Shown here in pieces: positions 55,347 through 63,903 of a stretch of 64,000 nt of DNA; within the stretch, counting starts at the first letter, position 1, and each line of letters opens with the position of its first letter. The stretch covers positions 21,315 to 85,314 of the forward strand of contig NZ_JAGSOU010000015.1 in the NCBI RefSeq assembly GCF_018139985.1, read 5' to 3'. The notes beneath the pieces were generated by a model, which was not told the DNA's origin, searched no databases, and saw nothing but the letters and a program-made list of their open reading frames with translations. Made by a program: the position numbers and the translations under genes. The DNA is from Actibacterium sp. MT2.3-13A (lineage in GTDB: Bacteria; Pseudomonadota; Alphaproteobacteria; Rhodobacterales; Rhodobacteraceae).

Positions 55347-56684
55347 ATGCGTCTGACCCGCTATTTCCTGCCCGTCCTGAAAGAAACCCCCGCCGAGGCC
55401 CAGATCGTCAGCCACCGCTTCATGCTGCGCGCCGGCATGATCAAGCAGTCCAGCGCCGGGATCTATTCCTGGTTGCCGCTCGGCTTCAAGGTGCTGAAAC
55501 GGATCGAGCAGATCGTGCATGAGGAACAGATCCGCGCGGGTCACATCCCGATGCTGATGCCCACCCTGCAATCGGCCGACCTGTGGCGCGAGAGCGGGCG
55601 CTACGACGATTACGGCGAGGAGATGCTGCGCATCACCGACCGCCACGGCCGCGACATGCTCTACGGTCCCACCAACGAGGAGTTGATCACGGATATCTTC
55701 CGCTCCTACGTCACCTCCTACAAGGACCTGCCGCTGACGCTCTACCACATCCAGTGGAAGTTCCGCGACGAGATCCGCCCGCGCTTCGGCGTGATGCGGG
55801 GGCGCGAGTTCTACATGAAGGACGGCTACAATTTCGACCTGACGAAAGAGGCCGCGCTGCATGCCTACAACCGCCACCTGGTGAGCTACCTGCGCACCTA
55901 TGAGCGACTGGGCCTGCAGGCGATCCCGATGCGCGCCGACAGCGGCCCGATCGGCGGCGAGGACACCCACGAGTTCCTGGTGCTGGCCGAGACCGGCGAG
56001 TCGGAGGTGTTCTACGACAGCGCCGTGACCGATCTGACCTTCGGCGACCGCGAGATCGACTACGACAGCGTCGAGCAGTGCCAGGGCGTGATGGAGGAAT
56101 TCACCTCGAAATACGCCCGCACCGACGAGACCCATGACGAGGCGCTGTTCAACCAGATCCCCGAGGAGCGCCGCCGCACTGCCCGCGGTATCGAGGTCGG
56201 GCAGATCTTCTATTTCGGCACCAAGTATTCCGAGCCGATGAACGCCGTCGTCACCAACGACAAGGGCGAGCGCGTGCCGGTACACATGGGCAGCCACGGC
56301 ATCGGCGTCAGCCGCCTTGTCGGCGCGATCATCGAGGCCAGCCACGACGACAAGGGCATCATCTGGCCCGAGGGCGTGACCCCCTTCCACTGCGGAATCG
56401 TCAACCTCAAGCAGGGCGACGCCGAGGCCGACGCCGCCTGCGAGGATGTCTACAAGGCGCTGACCGCTGCCGGGCTGGAGCCGCTCTACGACGACCGCGA
56501 GGAGCGCGCGGGCGCCAAGTTCGCCACGATGGACCTGATCGGCCTGCCCTGGCGCATCACCGTGGGCCCGCGCGGGCTGAAGAACGGCGTCGTGGAACTG
56601 ACCTGCCGCCGCACCGGCGAAAGCGAGGAGCTGGCGCCCGAGCTGGCTGTCGCCCGCGTGGTGGAGATCTACAAGGGGCTGTGA
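55347..56684 (+). CDS. proS: Proline--tRNA ligase
   Basis: 445 residues, the short bacterial ProRS type of alphaproteobacteria, lacking the editing insertion domain of the longer E. coli enzyme. Class II motifs are seen: [15 protein letters not shown] (motif 1), [21 protein letters not shown] with [25 protein letters not shown] (motif 2), and the [17 protein letters not shown] segment (motif 3). The start at ATG 55347 ([15 protein letters not shown]) is typical. It is divergent from the permease gene by about 130 bases. It is essential for translation. Confidence 0.97.
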   Translation: MRLTRYFLPVLKETPAEAQIVSHRFMLRAGMIKQSSAGIYSWLPLGFKVLKRIEQIVHEEQIRAGHIPMLMPTLQSADLWRESGRYDDYGEEMLRITDRHGRDMLYGPTNEELITDIFRSYVTSYKDLPLTLYHIQWKFRDEIRPRFGVMRGREFYMKDGYNFDLTKEAALHAYNRHLVSYLRTYERLGLQAIPMRADSGPIGGEDTHEFLVLAETGESEVFYDSAVTDLTFGDREIDYDSVEQCQGVMEEFTSKYARTDETHDEALFNQIPEERRRTARGIEVGQIFYFGTKYSEPMNAVVTNDKGERVPVHMGSHGIGVSRLVGAIIEASHDDKGIIWPEGVTPFHCGIVNLKQGDAEADAACEDVYKALTAAGLEPLYDDREERAGAKFATMDLIGLPWRITVGPRGLKNGVVELTCRRTGESEELAPELAVARVVEIYKGL

Positions 56685-56688
56685 GGCG

Positions 56689-57183
56689 ATGATCCGGTCA
56701 CTGGCCCTGGCAGGCGGTATCGCGGGGGCCGTGGCCTTGTCGCAATTCCCCGAGTTCTCGCAGCAATACCTGCAACGCCTCTCGGGCGCGGTGAACGAAC
56801 TGCGCCCGATCGCGCTGGCCTTCGACGTCAGCGCGCAGGCCGCGGGTCTGAGCCGCGACGAGGCGCTGGCGCGGCTGGAGGGCTCGGATTTCGAAGAGAC
56901 GCTGCGCGACACCATGGCGGGGCGGCTGGCGCGCTATGACCGGCTGTCGCGCGACTACGCCAGCCTCAGGGACAAGGACCCGCTGGGCCGGCTGGCGCAG
57001 GTCTGGCGCTTTTCCGACCCCGATCTGGCCCGGCGCACCTGGGAAGAATTCCGCCCCGCCGTGCCCGCCACCGCCGACGGGCTGATCTGCGCCGGCATCG
57101 GCTATGGCGCGGGCTGGCTGTCGGTGATGGGGCTGTTCGCCGGGCTGCGCCGCCTGTTTGGCCGCCGCCGCCGGGCGGTCTGA
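56689..57183 (+). CDS. DUF2937 family membrane protein
   Basis: 164 residues, starting MIRSLALAGGIAGAVALSQF four bases after the proS stop, so coupled to proS. The N-terminal helix is a membrane anchor or signal, a middle soluble part has FPEFSQQYLQRLSGAVNEL, and the C terminus (ICAGIGYGAGWLSVMGLFAGL) is a second membrane helix followed by a run of arginine (RRLFGRRRRAV). The FSQQY..RL.G region marks DUF2937. The function is not known. Confidence 0.87.
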   Translation: MIRSLALAGGIAGAVALSQFPEFSQQYLQRLSGAVNELRPIALAFDVSAQAAGLSRDEALARLEGSDFEETLRDTMAGRLARYDRLSRDYASLRDKDPLGRLAQVWRFSDPDLARRTWEEFRPAVPATADGLICAGIGYGAGWLSVMGLFAGLRRLFGRRRRAV

Positions 57184-57188
57184 GGCGA

Positions 57189-57305
57189 TCAGACCAGCCC
57201 GCGCAGGGCGAAGGCGATCAGCGCCAGCAGGCCCACCGCGTTGAGGCCCGCGTAGGCCAGCGCGATGCGGCGGCGCAGGGGCAGGCGCGAGAGCGATCTA
57301 GTCAT
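57189..57305 (-). CDS. Micro membrane protein coupled to the ferric-reductase-like gene
   Basis: 38 codons. MTRSLSRLPLRRRIALAYAGL is a strongly basic N terminus, then a single hydrophobic helix VGLLALIAFALRGLV to the end. Its ATG overlaps the last eight bases of the oxidoreductase frame (TATGACTAG). Frame position and the positive-inside profile suggest a real small inner-membrane protein, perhaps a partner of the oxidoreductase. It is below the size that automated calls usually keep. Confidence 0.55.
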   Translation of the reverse strand: MTRSLSRLPLRRRIALAYAGLNAVGLLALIAFALRGLV

Positions 57306-58617
57306 AGCTGAACCTCTCCGACAGGATGTTGCCCGAGGGCACGCCGAGGCCGATCAGGGCGTCCTCGACCGCCTCCAGCATCGCTGGCGGGCCGCACAGG
57401 ACGTAGAGCCATTCGCGGTGCTCGGCGTCGCCGAAATGGGCGCGCAGCAATTCGGGCGTGACGAAGCCGACCTCGCCCGTCCACCCCTCGGGGGGATCGC
57501 ACAGGACATGGCCCAGCCGTGTGCCGTGGGCGCGGGCCAGTTCCTCCAGCTCGTCGCGGCAGGCGATCTGGGCCGCGTTGCGGTTGCCGTAGATCAGCGC
57601 CGTGGGGCGGGTGTCGCCGCTGGCGTGCAACTCGCGCAGGATGCCCATCATCGGCGCGATGCCCACCCCGCCCGCGATCAGCGCGACGCCGGGCGCCTTG
57701 TGGTCGGTGACCGTCAGGTGCCCGTGCGGGCCGTCGAGATAGGCGCGGGTGCCGGGCTTCACCTGTCCGATGGTGCGGGTGAAATCGCCCAGTTCCTTGA
57801 TGATGAAGCTGACCTCGGGCCCGGCCGAGGGGGCCGAGCTGATCGAGAACGGGTTCTCATGCGGGCCAAAGGGGCGGTGGCCGATGTTGAGCCAGGCGAA
57901 CTGCCCGGCGCGGTAGCGGAAGGCGAAGTCGCGCGCCGGGCGCAGGGTGACCTCCCATGTCCGTTCGGCCACCGGCGCGACCGCGGCCACCCGCCACGGC
58001 CGGCGCAGCTGCGCCAGCGGCGTCAGCACATAGACATAGGCCAGCGCGAACAGTGCCACGCCCAGCAGGGCCAGCCAGACAGTGGCCATCGTCGGATCGG
58101 CGCTGTAGCGGCCCGCGCGCAGCGTGTGCAGCACGCCGAAGCCCGCGATCAGCGCCGCGCCCAGCCCATGCATCAGCCGCCATGTCTCGTAGCGGTAGCC
58201 CAGCGCGTTGCGCCCGATCGCCATCAGCACCAGCGCCGGCAACAGCAGCCAGGCGATCATGCCCGGCCAGATCGCCGAGAGCTCATGCGTGACGAAGAAT
58301 TGCCGGCCGACGTCCCAGTCCGGCGCGGGCGCGCGGCGGGTGGTGTAGAGGAACGGGTGCGCCACCGCCAGCGCCGCCGCGCCGCGGGCCAGCAGCTGGT
58401 GCATCCGCATCACGATATCGGTCCCCACCCGGCGCGCAACGAAACGATAGCGGCCGAGCAGCAGGAACTCGGCCAGGATCACCGCCAGCGCCAAGATCCC
58501 CGCCCCCGAGGCGAGTTCGTCGAAGATCGAGCGCGCCTCCAGCCCTTGCGCCCACGCGAGCCCCAGCGGCAGCAGCGCCGCGCAGAGGTAGAGAAGGATC
58601 AGAAGCCCTGCCGGCAT
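57298..58617 (-). CDS. Ferric reductase-like transmembrane flavoprotein
   Basis: 439 residues. Start ATG 58617 follows GGGAGG at eight bases. The N-terminal half has about six membrane helices with histidines (MRMHQLLAR, VAHPFLY, TWRLMHGLG, FGVLHTL) that could bind b-type haem, as in ferric-reductase-like domains. The C-terminal half is a ferredoxin-NADP reductase module: FAWLNIGHRPFGPHENPFSIS for FAD, and GGVGIAPMMGILREL with CGPPAMLEAVEDAL for NAD(P). It passes electrons from NAD(P)H through flavin and haem across the inner membrane. The acceptor is unknown. Confidence 0.9.
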   Translation of the reverse strand: MPAGLLILLYLCAALLPLGLAWAQGLEARSIFDELASGAGILALAVILAEFLLLGRYRFVARRVGTDIVMRMHQLLARGAAALAVAHPFLYTTRRAPAPDWDVGRQFFVTHELSAIWPGMIAWLLLPALVLMAIGRNALGYRYETWRLMHGLGAALIAGFGVLHTLRAGRYSADPTMATVWLALLGVALFALAYVYVLTPLAQLRRPWRVAAVAPVAERTWEVTLRPARDFAFRYRAGQFAWLNIGHRPFGPHENPFSISSAPSAGPEVSFIIKELGDFTRTIGQVKPGTRAYLDGPHGHLTVTDHKAPGVALIAGGVGIAPMMGILRELHASGDTRPTALIYGNRNAAQIACRDELEELARAHGTRLGHVLCDPPEGWTGEVGFVTPELLRAHFGDAEHREWLYVLCGPPAMLEAVEDALIGLGVPSGNILSERFSYD

Positions 58618-58784
58618 GATCGGTGCCTCCCTTTCTGTCCCCTTAGGGCTAGCCTCGCGCGCGTTCAAAAACCAGAGAAAACGCGGGTTACGGGGTTGAA
58701 ACCGGCCCTCCTGCGGCAAAGGTTGCGCCTTGACCCCCCGCGGCGTTCGCCGCACTGTCCGCGCCAAGTACAACAGGAGCAGCC

Positions 58785-60071
58785 GTGGCCAACCGCACCG
58801 CCCCCTTCGCCGGTTTCGAATGGATGATCGCCTGGCGCTACCTGCGCGCGCGCCGCTCAGAGGGGGGCGTCAGCGTGATGACCTGGATCTCGCTGATCGG
58901 CATCACCCTGGCGGTCTTTGCGCTGATCGCGACGCTGGCGGTGCGGGCCGGTTTCCGGGCCGAGTTCGTGGACACGATCCTCGGCGCGAATGCCCATGTC
59001 ACCGTCTATTCCGGCCTCTATGTCACCGAGACCGGCCAGACCACGCGCGCGATCACCGATTACGAGGCGATGGCCGAGCGCCTGCGCGCGGTCGAGGGCG
59101 TGACCCGTGTCGCGCCCCTGGTCAAGGGCCAGGTCATGGCCAGCGCGCAGGGCCGCAACGCAGGCGTCGAGGTCTTCGGCATCGCGCGGGACGACCTGAT
59201 GACCATTCCCCGCGTGGCGGGCTCGGAGCTGGCGCTGGGCGACATCGCGCGGTTTGACGAGGGCGTCGCCATCGGCTCGGGCGTGGCGCGCGAGCTGGGC
59301 GTGGGGCTGGGCGACCGGATCAGGCTGATCTCGCCCGACGGGGTGAAGACGGCCTTCGGCACCAGCCCCCGCGTCAAGGCCTACGAGGTGGTCTATATCT
59401 TCACCGCCGGGCGCTACGACATCGACCGCACGCGCGTCTACATGCCCTTCGCCGAGGCGCAGAGCTATTTCAACCGCGAGGGCGCGGCCGACGAGATGGA
59501 GGTCATGGTCGCCACGCCCGAGGCCATCGACGACATGGCCCCGTCGCTGCTGCGCGCGGGCGGGGAGCGGGCGCTGCTGTGGACCTGGCGCGACGCCTCG
59601 GGGGCGTTCCTGCGGGCGCTGGATATCGAGGACAACGTGATGTTCATCATCATGGCGATCCTCGTGCTGATCGCGGCGATGAACATCATCTCGGGTCTGA
59701 TCATGCTGGTGAAGAACAAGGGCCGCGACATCGGCATCCTGCGCACGATGGGGCTGACCGAGGGCTCGATCCTGCGCGTCTTTTTCATCTGCGGGGCGTC
59801 GATCGGGATCGTGGGCACGGCGCTGGGCGTCGCCTTCGGCTGCCTCTTCGCGATCTATATCGACCCGATCTTCTCGGCGGTGAACTACGTCGCCGGGGGC
59901 GGCGTCTGGGATCCGTCGATCCGCGGCATCTACAACCTGCCGGCCAAGCTGCAGGCGGGCGACGTGCTTTCGGCCGTGGTGCTGTCGCTGGGGCTGTCCT
60001 TCGTGGTCACGATCTTTCCCGCCCGCCGCGCGGCGCGGATGAACCCGGTGGAGGCGCTGCGCTATGAATGA
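58785..60071 (+). CDS. lolC: Lipoprotein-releasing ABC transporter permease (LolC/LolE family)
   Basis: 428 residues, starting GTG 58785 after CAGGAG. It has the FtsX/MacB layout: an N-terminal helix (about 25-50), a large periplasmic domain, then three helices at the C terminus ([41 protein letters not shown] and a last one). The sequence [24 protein letters not shown] is characteristic of LolC/E. Alphaproteobacteria often have one permease gene in place of LolC and LolE. It moves outer-membrane lipoproteins to LolA with LolD, the next gene. Confidence 0.94.
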   Translation: MANRTAPFAGFEWMIAWRYLRARRSEGGVSVMTWISLIGITLAVFALIATLAVRAGFRAEFVDTILGANAHVTVYSGLYVTETGQTTRAITDYEAMAERLRAVEGVTRVAPLVKGQVMASAQGRNAGVEVFGIARDDLMTIPRVAGSELALGDIARFDEGVAIGSGVARELGVGLGDRIRLISPDGVKTAFGTSPRVKAYEVVYIFTAGRYDIDRTRVYMPFAEAQSYFNREGAADEMEVMVATPEAIDDMAPSLLRAGGERALLWTWRDASGAFLRALDIEDNVMFIIMAILVLIAAMNIISGLIMLVKNKGRDIGILRTMGLTEGSILRVFFICGASIGIVGTALGVAFGCLFAIYIDPIFSAVNYVAGGGVWDPSIRGIYNLPAKLQAGDVLSAVVLSLGLSFVVTIFPARRAARMNPVEALRYE

Positions 60072-60741
60072 GCCGGTTCTGCAACTCGACGCGATCGACA
60101 AGACCTACAACAAGGGCATGCCCGGCGAGGTGTGCGTGCTGCGCGGGGCGTCGGTTTCGGTGCAGCCCGGCGAGGTGGTGGCGCTGGTCGCGCCCTCGGG
60201 GGCGGGGAAATCGACGCTGCTGCATATCGCGGGGCTGCTGGACCGGCCCGACGCCGGGCGCGTGGCGATCGGCGGGGCCGAGATGACCGGCCAATCCGAC
60301 CGTCGTCGCACCGCGACCCGCCGTGCCGAGGTCGGTTTCGTCTACCAGTTCCACCACCTGCTGCCGGAGTTCACCGCGCTGGAAAACATCGTGCTGCCGC
60401 AGCTCGCCGCCGGACGCAGGCGCGGCGAGGCTGAGGCCCGCGCACGCGACCTGCTGGCGCGCGTCGGCGTCGAGGCGCGCGCCGATCACCGCCCGGCCGA
60501 ACTGTCGGGCGGCGAACAGCAGCGCGTGGCCTTCTGCCGGGCGCTGGCGAACGCGCCGCGCCTGCTGCTGGCCGACGAGCCCACCGGCAATCTCGACCCG
60601 GCGACGGCCGATCGGGTCTTCGCCACGCTGATGGAACTGGTGCGCGACACCGGCCTCGCCGCGCTGATCGCCACGCACAACCTGGAACTGGCCGCCCGTA
60701 TGGACCGCCAGTTGCATCTGGAGGACGGGCACCTGTCCTGA
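60064..60741 (+). CDS. lolD: Lipoprotein-releasing ABC transporter ATPase
   Basis: 225 residues. Walker A is APSGAGKST (normally GPSGSGKST, a mild change at the first position), the ABC signature is [15 protein letters not shown], and Walker B is [29 protein letters not shown] is the Q-loop region typical of the MacB/LolD group. It overlaps the permease gene by eight bases, so the two are coupled. It powers the release of lipoproteins from the inner membrane. Confidence 0.96.
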   Translation: MNEPVLQLDAIDKTYNKGMPGEVCVLRGASVSVQPGEVVALVAPSGAGKSTLLHIAGLLDRPDAGRVAIGGAEMTGQSDRRRTATRRAEVGFVYQFHHLLPEFTALENIVLPQLAAGRRRGEAEARARDLLARVGVEARADHRPAELSGGEQQRVAFCRALANAPRLLLADEPTGNLDPATADRVFATLMELVRDTGLAALIATHNLELAARMDRQLHLEDGHLS

Positions 60742-60845
60742 CCGTTTCCGGACGGGACGCGGAATATCCCTCAAATTGCTGTCGTTTCGAATCCCGCAAC
60801 TGCGTTAACCTTTCGGCGTTTATTTTCCGCTGGGGGGCGAAAGGT

Positions 60846-61772
60846 ATGATTGCCGTTTGGATTCTTTTGAGCTTCGGGCTGGCCTACGGCCTGCACGAGA
60901 TCATTGACGACGACTCGGACGACAAGGACCGGCAGGAGGCGTCCGAGGGCGACGACATCCTGACCGGAAGCGCCGGGAACGACCTGATCGACGGGCTTGG
61001 CGGCGACGATCTGATCACGGCGCGGGCCGGCGACGACACGCTGCTGGGAGGCTTCGGGAACGACCAGTTGAGCGCGGGCCCCGGAGACGACCACGCGCGG
61101 GGCATGTATGGCGACGACGTGATCAGGGGCGGTTTCGGCGATGACGCGCTGCTTGGCAATGCGGGTAATGACCTGCTGGAAGGCAATGCCGGCAACGACC
61201 TCCTGGCGGGCGCAGGCGGCGACGACGCCCTCGCGGGCGGCATTGGCCACGACAGCCTGTGGGGCGGTGTCGGCTCCGACCTTCTGGATGGCGGGCCTGG
61301 GGGCGACAGCCTTGCGGGTGGCCTCGGCGCGGACGGGTTGCACGGCGCGGAGGGCGATGACCGGCTGTCCGGCGACGAGGGCGACGACCTGCTGCTCGGC
61401 GGCGAAGGCGGGGACACACTCATGGGAAACCCGGGCGACGACGCGCTGGATGGCGGGCCGGGGGCGGATCGGATGATCGGCGGCAGGGGCGACGACGCGC
61501 TGCTGATGGACCTGCTCGACACTGCAACGGGGGGCACGGGCGAGGACCAGTTCCTGCTGACGGTGAGCGGCGCCGGTGCGGCCGTCATCACCGATTTCGA
61601 TCCCGACGAGGATGCGTTGATCATTCAATGGGTGGGGTCGGCCCCGCCCGCCGCCCTGTCGCAGACGGTGACGCCGGACGGGGTGGAGATCGCACTCGAC
61701 GCGGGGGCGACGCTCAGGCTGCCGGGCCTCGCGGCGCCGCTGGACCCCTCGCAATATGTGATCGTGGCCTGA
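60846..61772 (+). CDS. Membrane-anchored RTX (haemolysin-type calcium-binding) repeat protein
   Basis: 308 residues. MIAVWILLSFGLAYGLHEII is an N-terminal hydrophobic segment followed by the acidic DDDSDDKD, which looks like a membrane anchor or uncleaved signal. From about residue 35 to 220 there are near-continuous RTX nonapeptides (GGxGxDxLx: for example SAGNDLIDGLGGDDLIT and GNAGNDLLEG) that form a calcium-loaded parallel beta-roll. The C-terminal part has the typical TDFDPDEDALIIQWVG block. Most RTX proteins are exported by a type I system through a C-terminal signal; an N-terminal anchor is different. A ribosome site (GGGGGCGAAAGG) precedes ATG. Confidence 0.88.
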   Translation: MIAVWILLSFGLAYGLHEIIDDDSDDKDRQEASEGDDILTGSAGNDLIDGLGGDDLITARAGDDTLLGGFGNDQLSAGPGDDHARGMYGDDVIRGGFGDDALLGNAGNDLLEGNAGNDLLAGAGGDDALAGGIGHDSLWGGVGSDLLDGGPGGDSLAGGLGADGLHGAEGDDRLSGDEGDDLLLGGEGGDTLMGNPGDDALDGGPGADRMIGGRGDDALLMDLLDTATGGTGEDQFLLTVSGAGAAVITDFDPDEDALIIQWVGSAPPAALSQTVTPDGVEIALDAGATLRLPGLAAPLDPSQYVIVA

Positions 61773-61897
61773 GCGGTCCGTTCAGGGCCCTTGACCGCAG
61801 GCAACGCGGTGCCGCCTTATGGGCGCTGCCTGGCGGGGCGGCGTGACGGAGGGGCGGATCTGGTGAAAATCGTCGAATGGCCAAGGTGGTCGCGGAG

Positions 61898-62311
61898 ATG
61901 AGGGCGCTTCTGGCGGCGGTGCTGATCGCGGCCGGCACGCCCGCGCTGGCGCAACAGGTGCTGATCGTGGTCGACCTGTCGGAGCAGCGGATGACCGTGT
62001 CCGAGGCGGGGGCGACGCGCCATGTCTGGCCGGTCTCCACCGCGCGGGAGGGCAAGTGCACACCGCTGGGCGATTTCGTGCCGGAATGGCTGTCGCGCCA
62101 TCACCGCTCCACGCTCTACGACGGGGCGCCGATGCCGTTTTCGATCTTTTTCGAGGGCGATTACGCCATCCACGGCACCGACCAGGTGGAGCGGCTGGGC
62201 GCTCCGGCCTCGGCGGGCTGCATCCGCCTGCATCCGGACCACGCCGAGATCCTCTTCGGCATGGTCGGCCGCGTGGGACTGGCCGAGACGCTGGTGCGGA
62301 TCGTGGAGTAG
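61898..62311 (+). CDS. Periplasmic L,D-transpeptidase (YkuD domain)
   Basis: I choose ATG 61898 (137 residues) because it starts a normal signal peptide, MRALLAAVLIAAGTPALAQ; an in-frame ATG at 61877 would add seven residues. The catalytic segment IHGTDQVERLGAPASAGCIR holds H92 and C108 of the ErfK/YbiS/YcfS/YnhG fold. Such enzymes make 3-3 peptidoglycan crosslinks or attach proteins to it. It is short, with no LysM domain. It converges with the DMT gene, two bases apart. Confidence 0.9.
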   Translation: MRALLAAVLIAAGTPALAQQVLIVVDLSEQRMTVSEAGATRHVWPVSTAREGKCTPLGDFVPEWLSRHHRSTLYDGAPMPFSIFFEGDYAIHGTDQVERLGAPASAGCIRLHPDHAEILFGMVGRVGLAETLVRIVE

Positions 62312-62313
62312 CC

Positions 62314-62760
62314 TCAGGCGCGCTGGGTGACGAACACGCCCGCCGCCATCAGGGCGATGCCCGCGGCGCGGGTCAGGGTGAGCGGCTCCATCCGTGCGCC
62401 CATCAGCCCGAAATGGTCGATCGCGGCGGCCGAGACAAGCTGCCCCAGCAGCACGAAGAACACCGCGTTGCCCACCCCGAAATGCGGCGCGATGAAGGTG
62501 ATCGACAGCACATAGAACGCCACCAGAAGCCCCGCCAGGAACAGATGCCTCGGCGCCGCCAGCAGGTCGGCCATCGCCGCCGGTCCGGTGATCGTCAGCA
62601 CGATCAGCGTGCCGCTCAGCGCCACGGTGAACAGGCAGGCGGCCGCCGCCACCGGAGAGCCCAGCCGCACGCCCAGCGCCGCGTTCAGCGCCGCCAGCAC
62701 CGGGATGCCGATCCCCGCGGCCAGCATCACCGCGGCGTATTTCAGGGTGGTCATGTCCAT
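62314..62760 (-). CDS. DMT family transporter (DUF606/YdcZ type)
   Basis: 148 residues with five hydrophobic segments. The sequence AGIGIPVLAALNAALGVRLGSPVAAA and the later FFVLLGQLVSAAAIDHFGL identify the DUF606 (YdcZ) family, half-sized drug/metabolite transporters that are thought to work as dimers. Here only one copy is present. Substrate unknown. Confidence 0.9.
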   Translation of the reverse strand: MDMTTLKYAAVMLAAGIGIPVLAALNAALGVRLGSPVAAAACLFTVALSGTLIVLTITGPAAMADLLAAPRHLFLAGLLVAFYVLSITFIAPHFGVGNAVFFVLLGQLVSAAAIDHFGLMGARMEPLTLTRAAGIALMAAGVFVTQRA

Positions 62761-62894
62761 CGCGCGCTCCTCGTGGTTTGCGCCGCCACGCTAGCGCCGG
62801 CGCGGGCGCGGGGGAAGGGGGCGCGAGCCCATTGCATGACGGCGGGCGGCGTGGTTCTCTGGGGCGAGCCAATGACATGACAAGGAGGCCCGAG

Positions 62895-63299
62895 ATGCGA
62901 GCCCTTCTCGCCCTCACCCCCGCCGCGGCGCTGGCCGCGCTGGCGGGCTGCGTGACGCCCCCCGCCGAGCCCGCCGGGCGCGCCCTGTTCGACGACTACT
63001 GCGCCGCCTGCCACGGGCCGGGCGCGCGCGGCGACGGCCCCGCTGCCGCCGATCTCGACGTGCCGCCACCCGACCTGACGCGGATCGCCGCGCGCAACGG
63101 CGGGGTGTTCCCGCGGGCGCAGGTGATGTCGACCATCGACGGCTACACGCGAACCGATCAGCATGGCGGCTCGATGCCCGAGTTCGGCGCGCTGCTCGAG
63201 GGGCCGATGATCCGCTACGACAGCGGCGACGGCCGCCTGACCCCCACGCCGCGGCCGCTGGCCGATCTGGCCGCCTATCTGGAGAGCATTCAGCAATAG
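62895..63299 (+). CDS. Lipoprotein cytochrome c (first of a tandem pair)
   Basis: 134 residues. Start ATG 62895 follows AAGGAGG. The signal sequence ends with the lipobox LAGC (C19), so it is probably anchored in the outer leaflet or inner membrane by lipid. A class I haem site CAACH is at 36-40, and a likely distal methionine lies in GGSMPEFG. The length is that of a small monohaem cytochrome. The next gene is a paralogue with the same layout (ARNGGVF, then MPxFG and LADLAAYLESIQ). Confidence 0.92.
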   Translation: MRALLALTPAAALAALAGCVTPPAEPAGRALFDDYCAACHGPGARGDGPAAADLDVPPPDLTRIAARNGGVFPRAQVMSTIDGYTRTDQHGGSMPEFGALLEGPMIRYDSGDGRLTPTPRPLADLAAYLESIQQ

Positions 63300-63328
63300 G
63301 GCCGGGGCCCGGCCCGAGGGAGGACGCG

Positions 63329-63727
63329 ATGAAACCGATTGCACTGGCGGCCGCGCTGGCCGCCCTGTCCGCGGCCCAGGCCGGCGCGCAGAACGTCCGG
63401 GCCGGGGCCGAGATCTACCGCAGCTACTGCGCCACCTGCCACGGGATCGAGGCGCGCGGCGGCGGCCCGATGGCCGAGATCCTGGCCATCGACACCCCCG
63501 GCCTGACGCGGCTCGCCGCGCAGAACGACGGGGTGTTTCCGCTGCTGCGGGTGATGCGCCAGGTGGACGGGCGCGACCCGATGCTGGCGCATGGCGGGGT
63601 GATGCCGCTGTTCGGCGATTATTTCGAGGGCGGCACGGTGGCGGTCATGGGCCCGGGCGGCCAGCCGATCCTGACCAGCCAGACCATCGCCGATCTCGCC
63701 GCCTGGCTGGAGACGATCCAGGAATAA
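63329..63727 (+). CDS. Periplasmic cytochrome c (second of a tandem pair)
   Basis: 132 residues. A signal peptide MKPIALAAALAALSAAQAGA (cleavage after AGA) precedes the haem site CATCH at 34-38; the distal ligand is probably the methionine of GGVMPLFG. It lies 29 bases after the first cytochrome gene, and the sequences align well: HGxxARGxGP, LTRxAAxNxGVFP and LADLAAxLExIQ are shared. The main difference is a soluble rather than a lipid-anchored form. Electron partners are not in the window. Confidence 0.93.
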   Translation: MKPIALAAALAALSAAQAGAQNVRAGAEIYRSYCATCHGIEARGGGPMAEILAIDTPGLTRLAAQNDGVFPLLRVMRQVDGRDPMLAHGGVMPLFGDYFEGGTVAVMGPGGQPILTSQTIADLAAWLETIQE

Positions 63728-63733
63728 CCCGCC

Positions 63734-63903
63734 TCAGGGCAGGTAGAAGGTGGCCGTGGCGCTGGCCACCGCCTTGCCCGAGGGGCGGGCCGCCATCTCG
63801 GCGCGGGCGAAGATCAGCGCCTTGCCCGCCCGCACGATCTCGGCCCGGCAGGTGATGGCATCGCCGGTGCCGGGGCGCAGGAACTGGGTGTCGAGATTGG
63901 TGG
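63734..63903 (-). pseudogene. PaaI-type thioesterase, cut by an IS element
   Basis: Only about 56 C-terminal residues remain: TNLDTQFLRPGTGDAITCRA, an IVRAGKALIFARAEM segment and ASATATFYLP to the stop. This is the hot-dog fold of acyl-CoA thioesterases of the PaaI/YbgC/4HBT group. Reading on upstream, the frame runs at once into a TAA near the IS end at 63904. The N-terminal half should lie on the far side of the insertion, outside the window. Confidence 0.8.

Noticed and set aside
58785..60741. MacB-type macrolide exporter in place of Lol genes
   Set aside because: The permease has the LolC/E pattern ([13 protein letters not shown]) and no MacA-like adaptor gene is adjacent.
60846..61772. 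Type I secreted RTX toxin
   Set aside because: There is an N-terminal hydrophobic segment, no catalytic or pore-forming domain, and no hlyB/hlyD genes.
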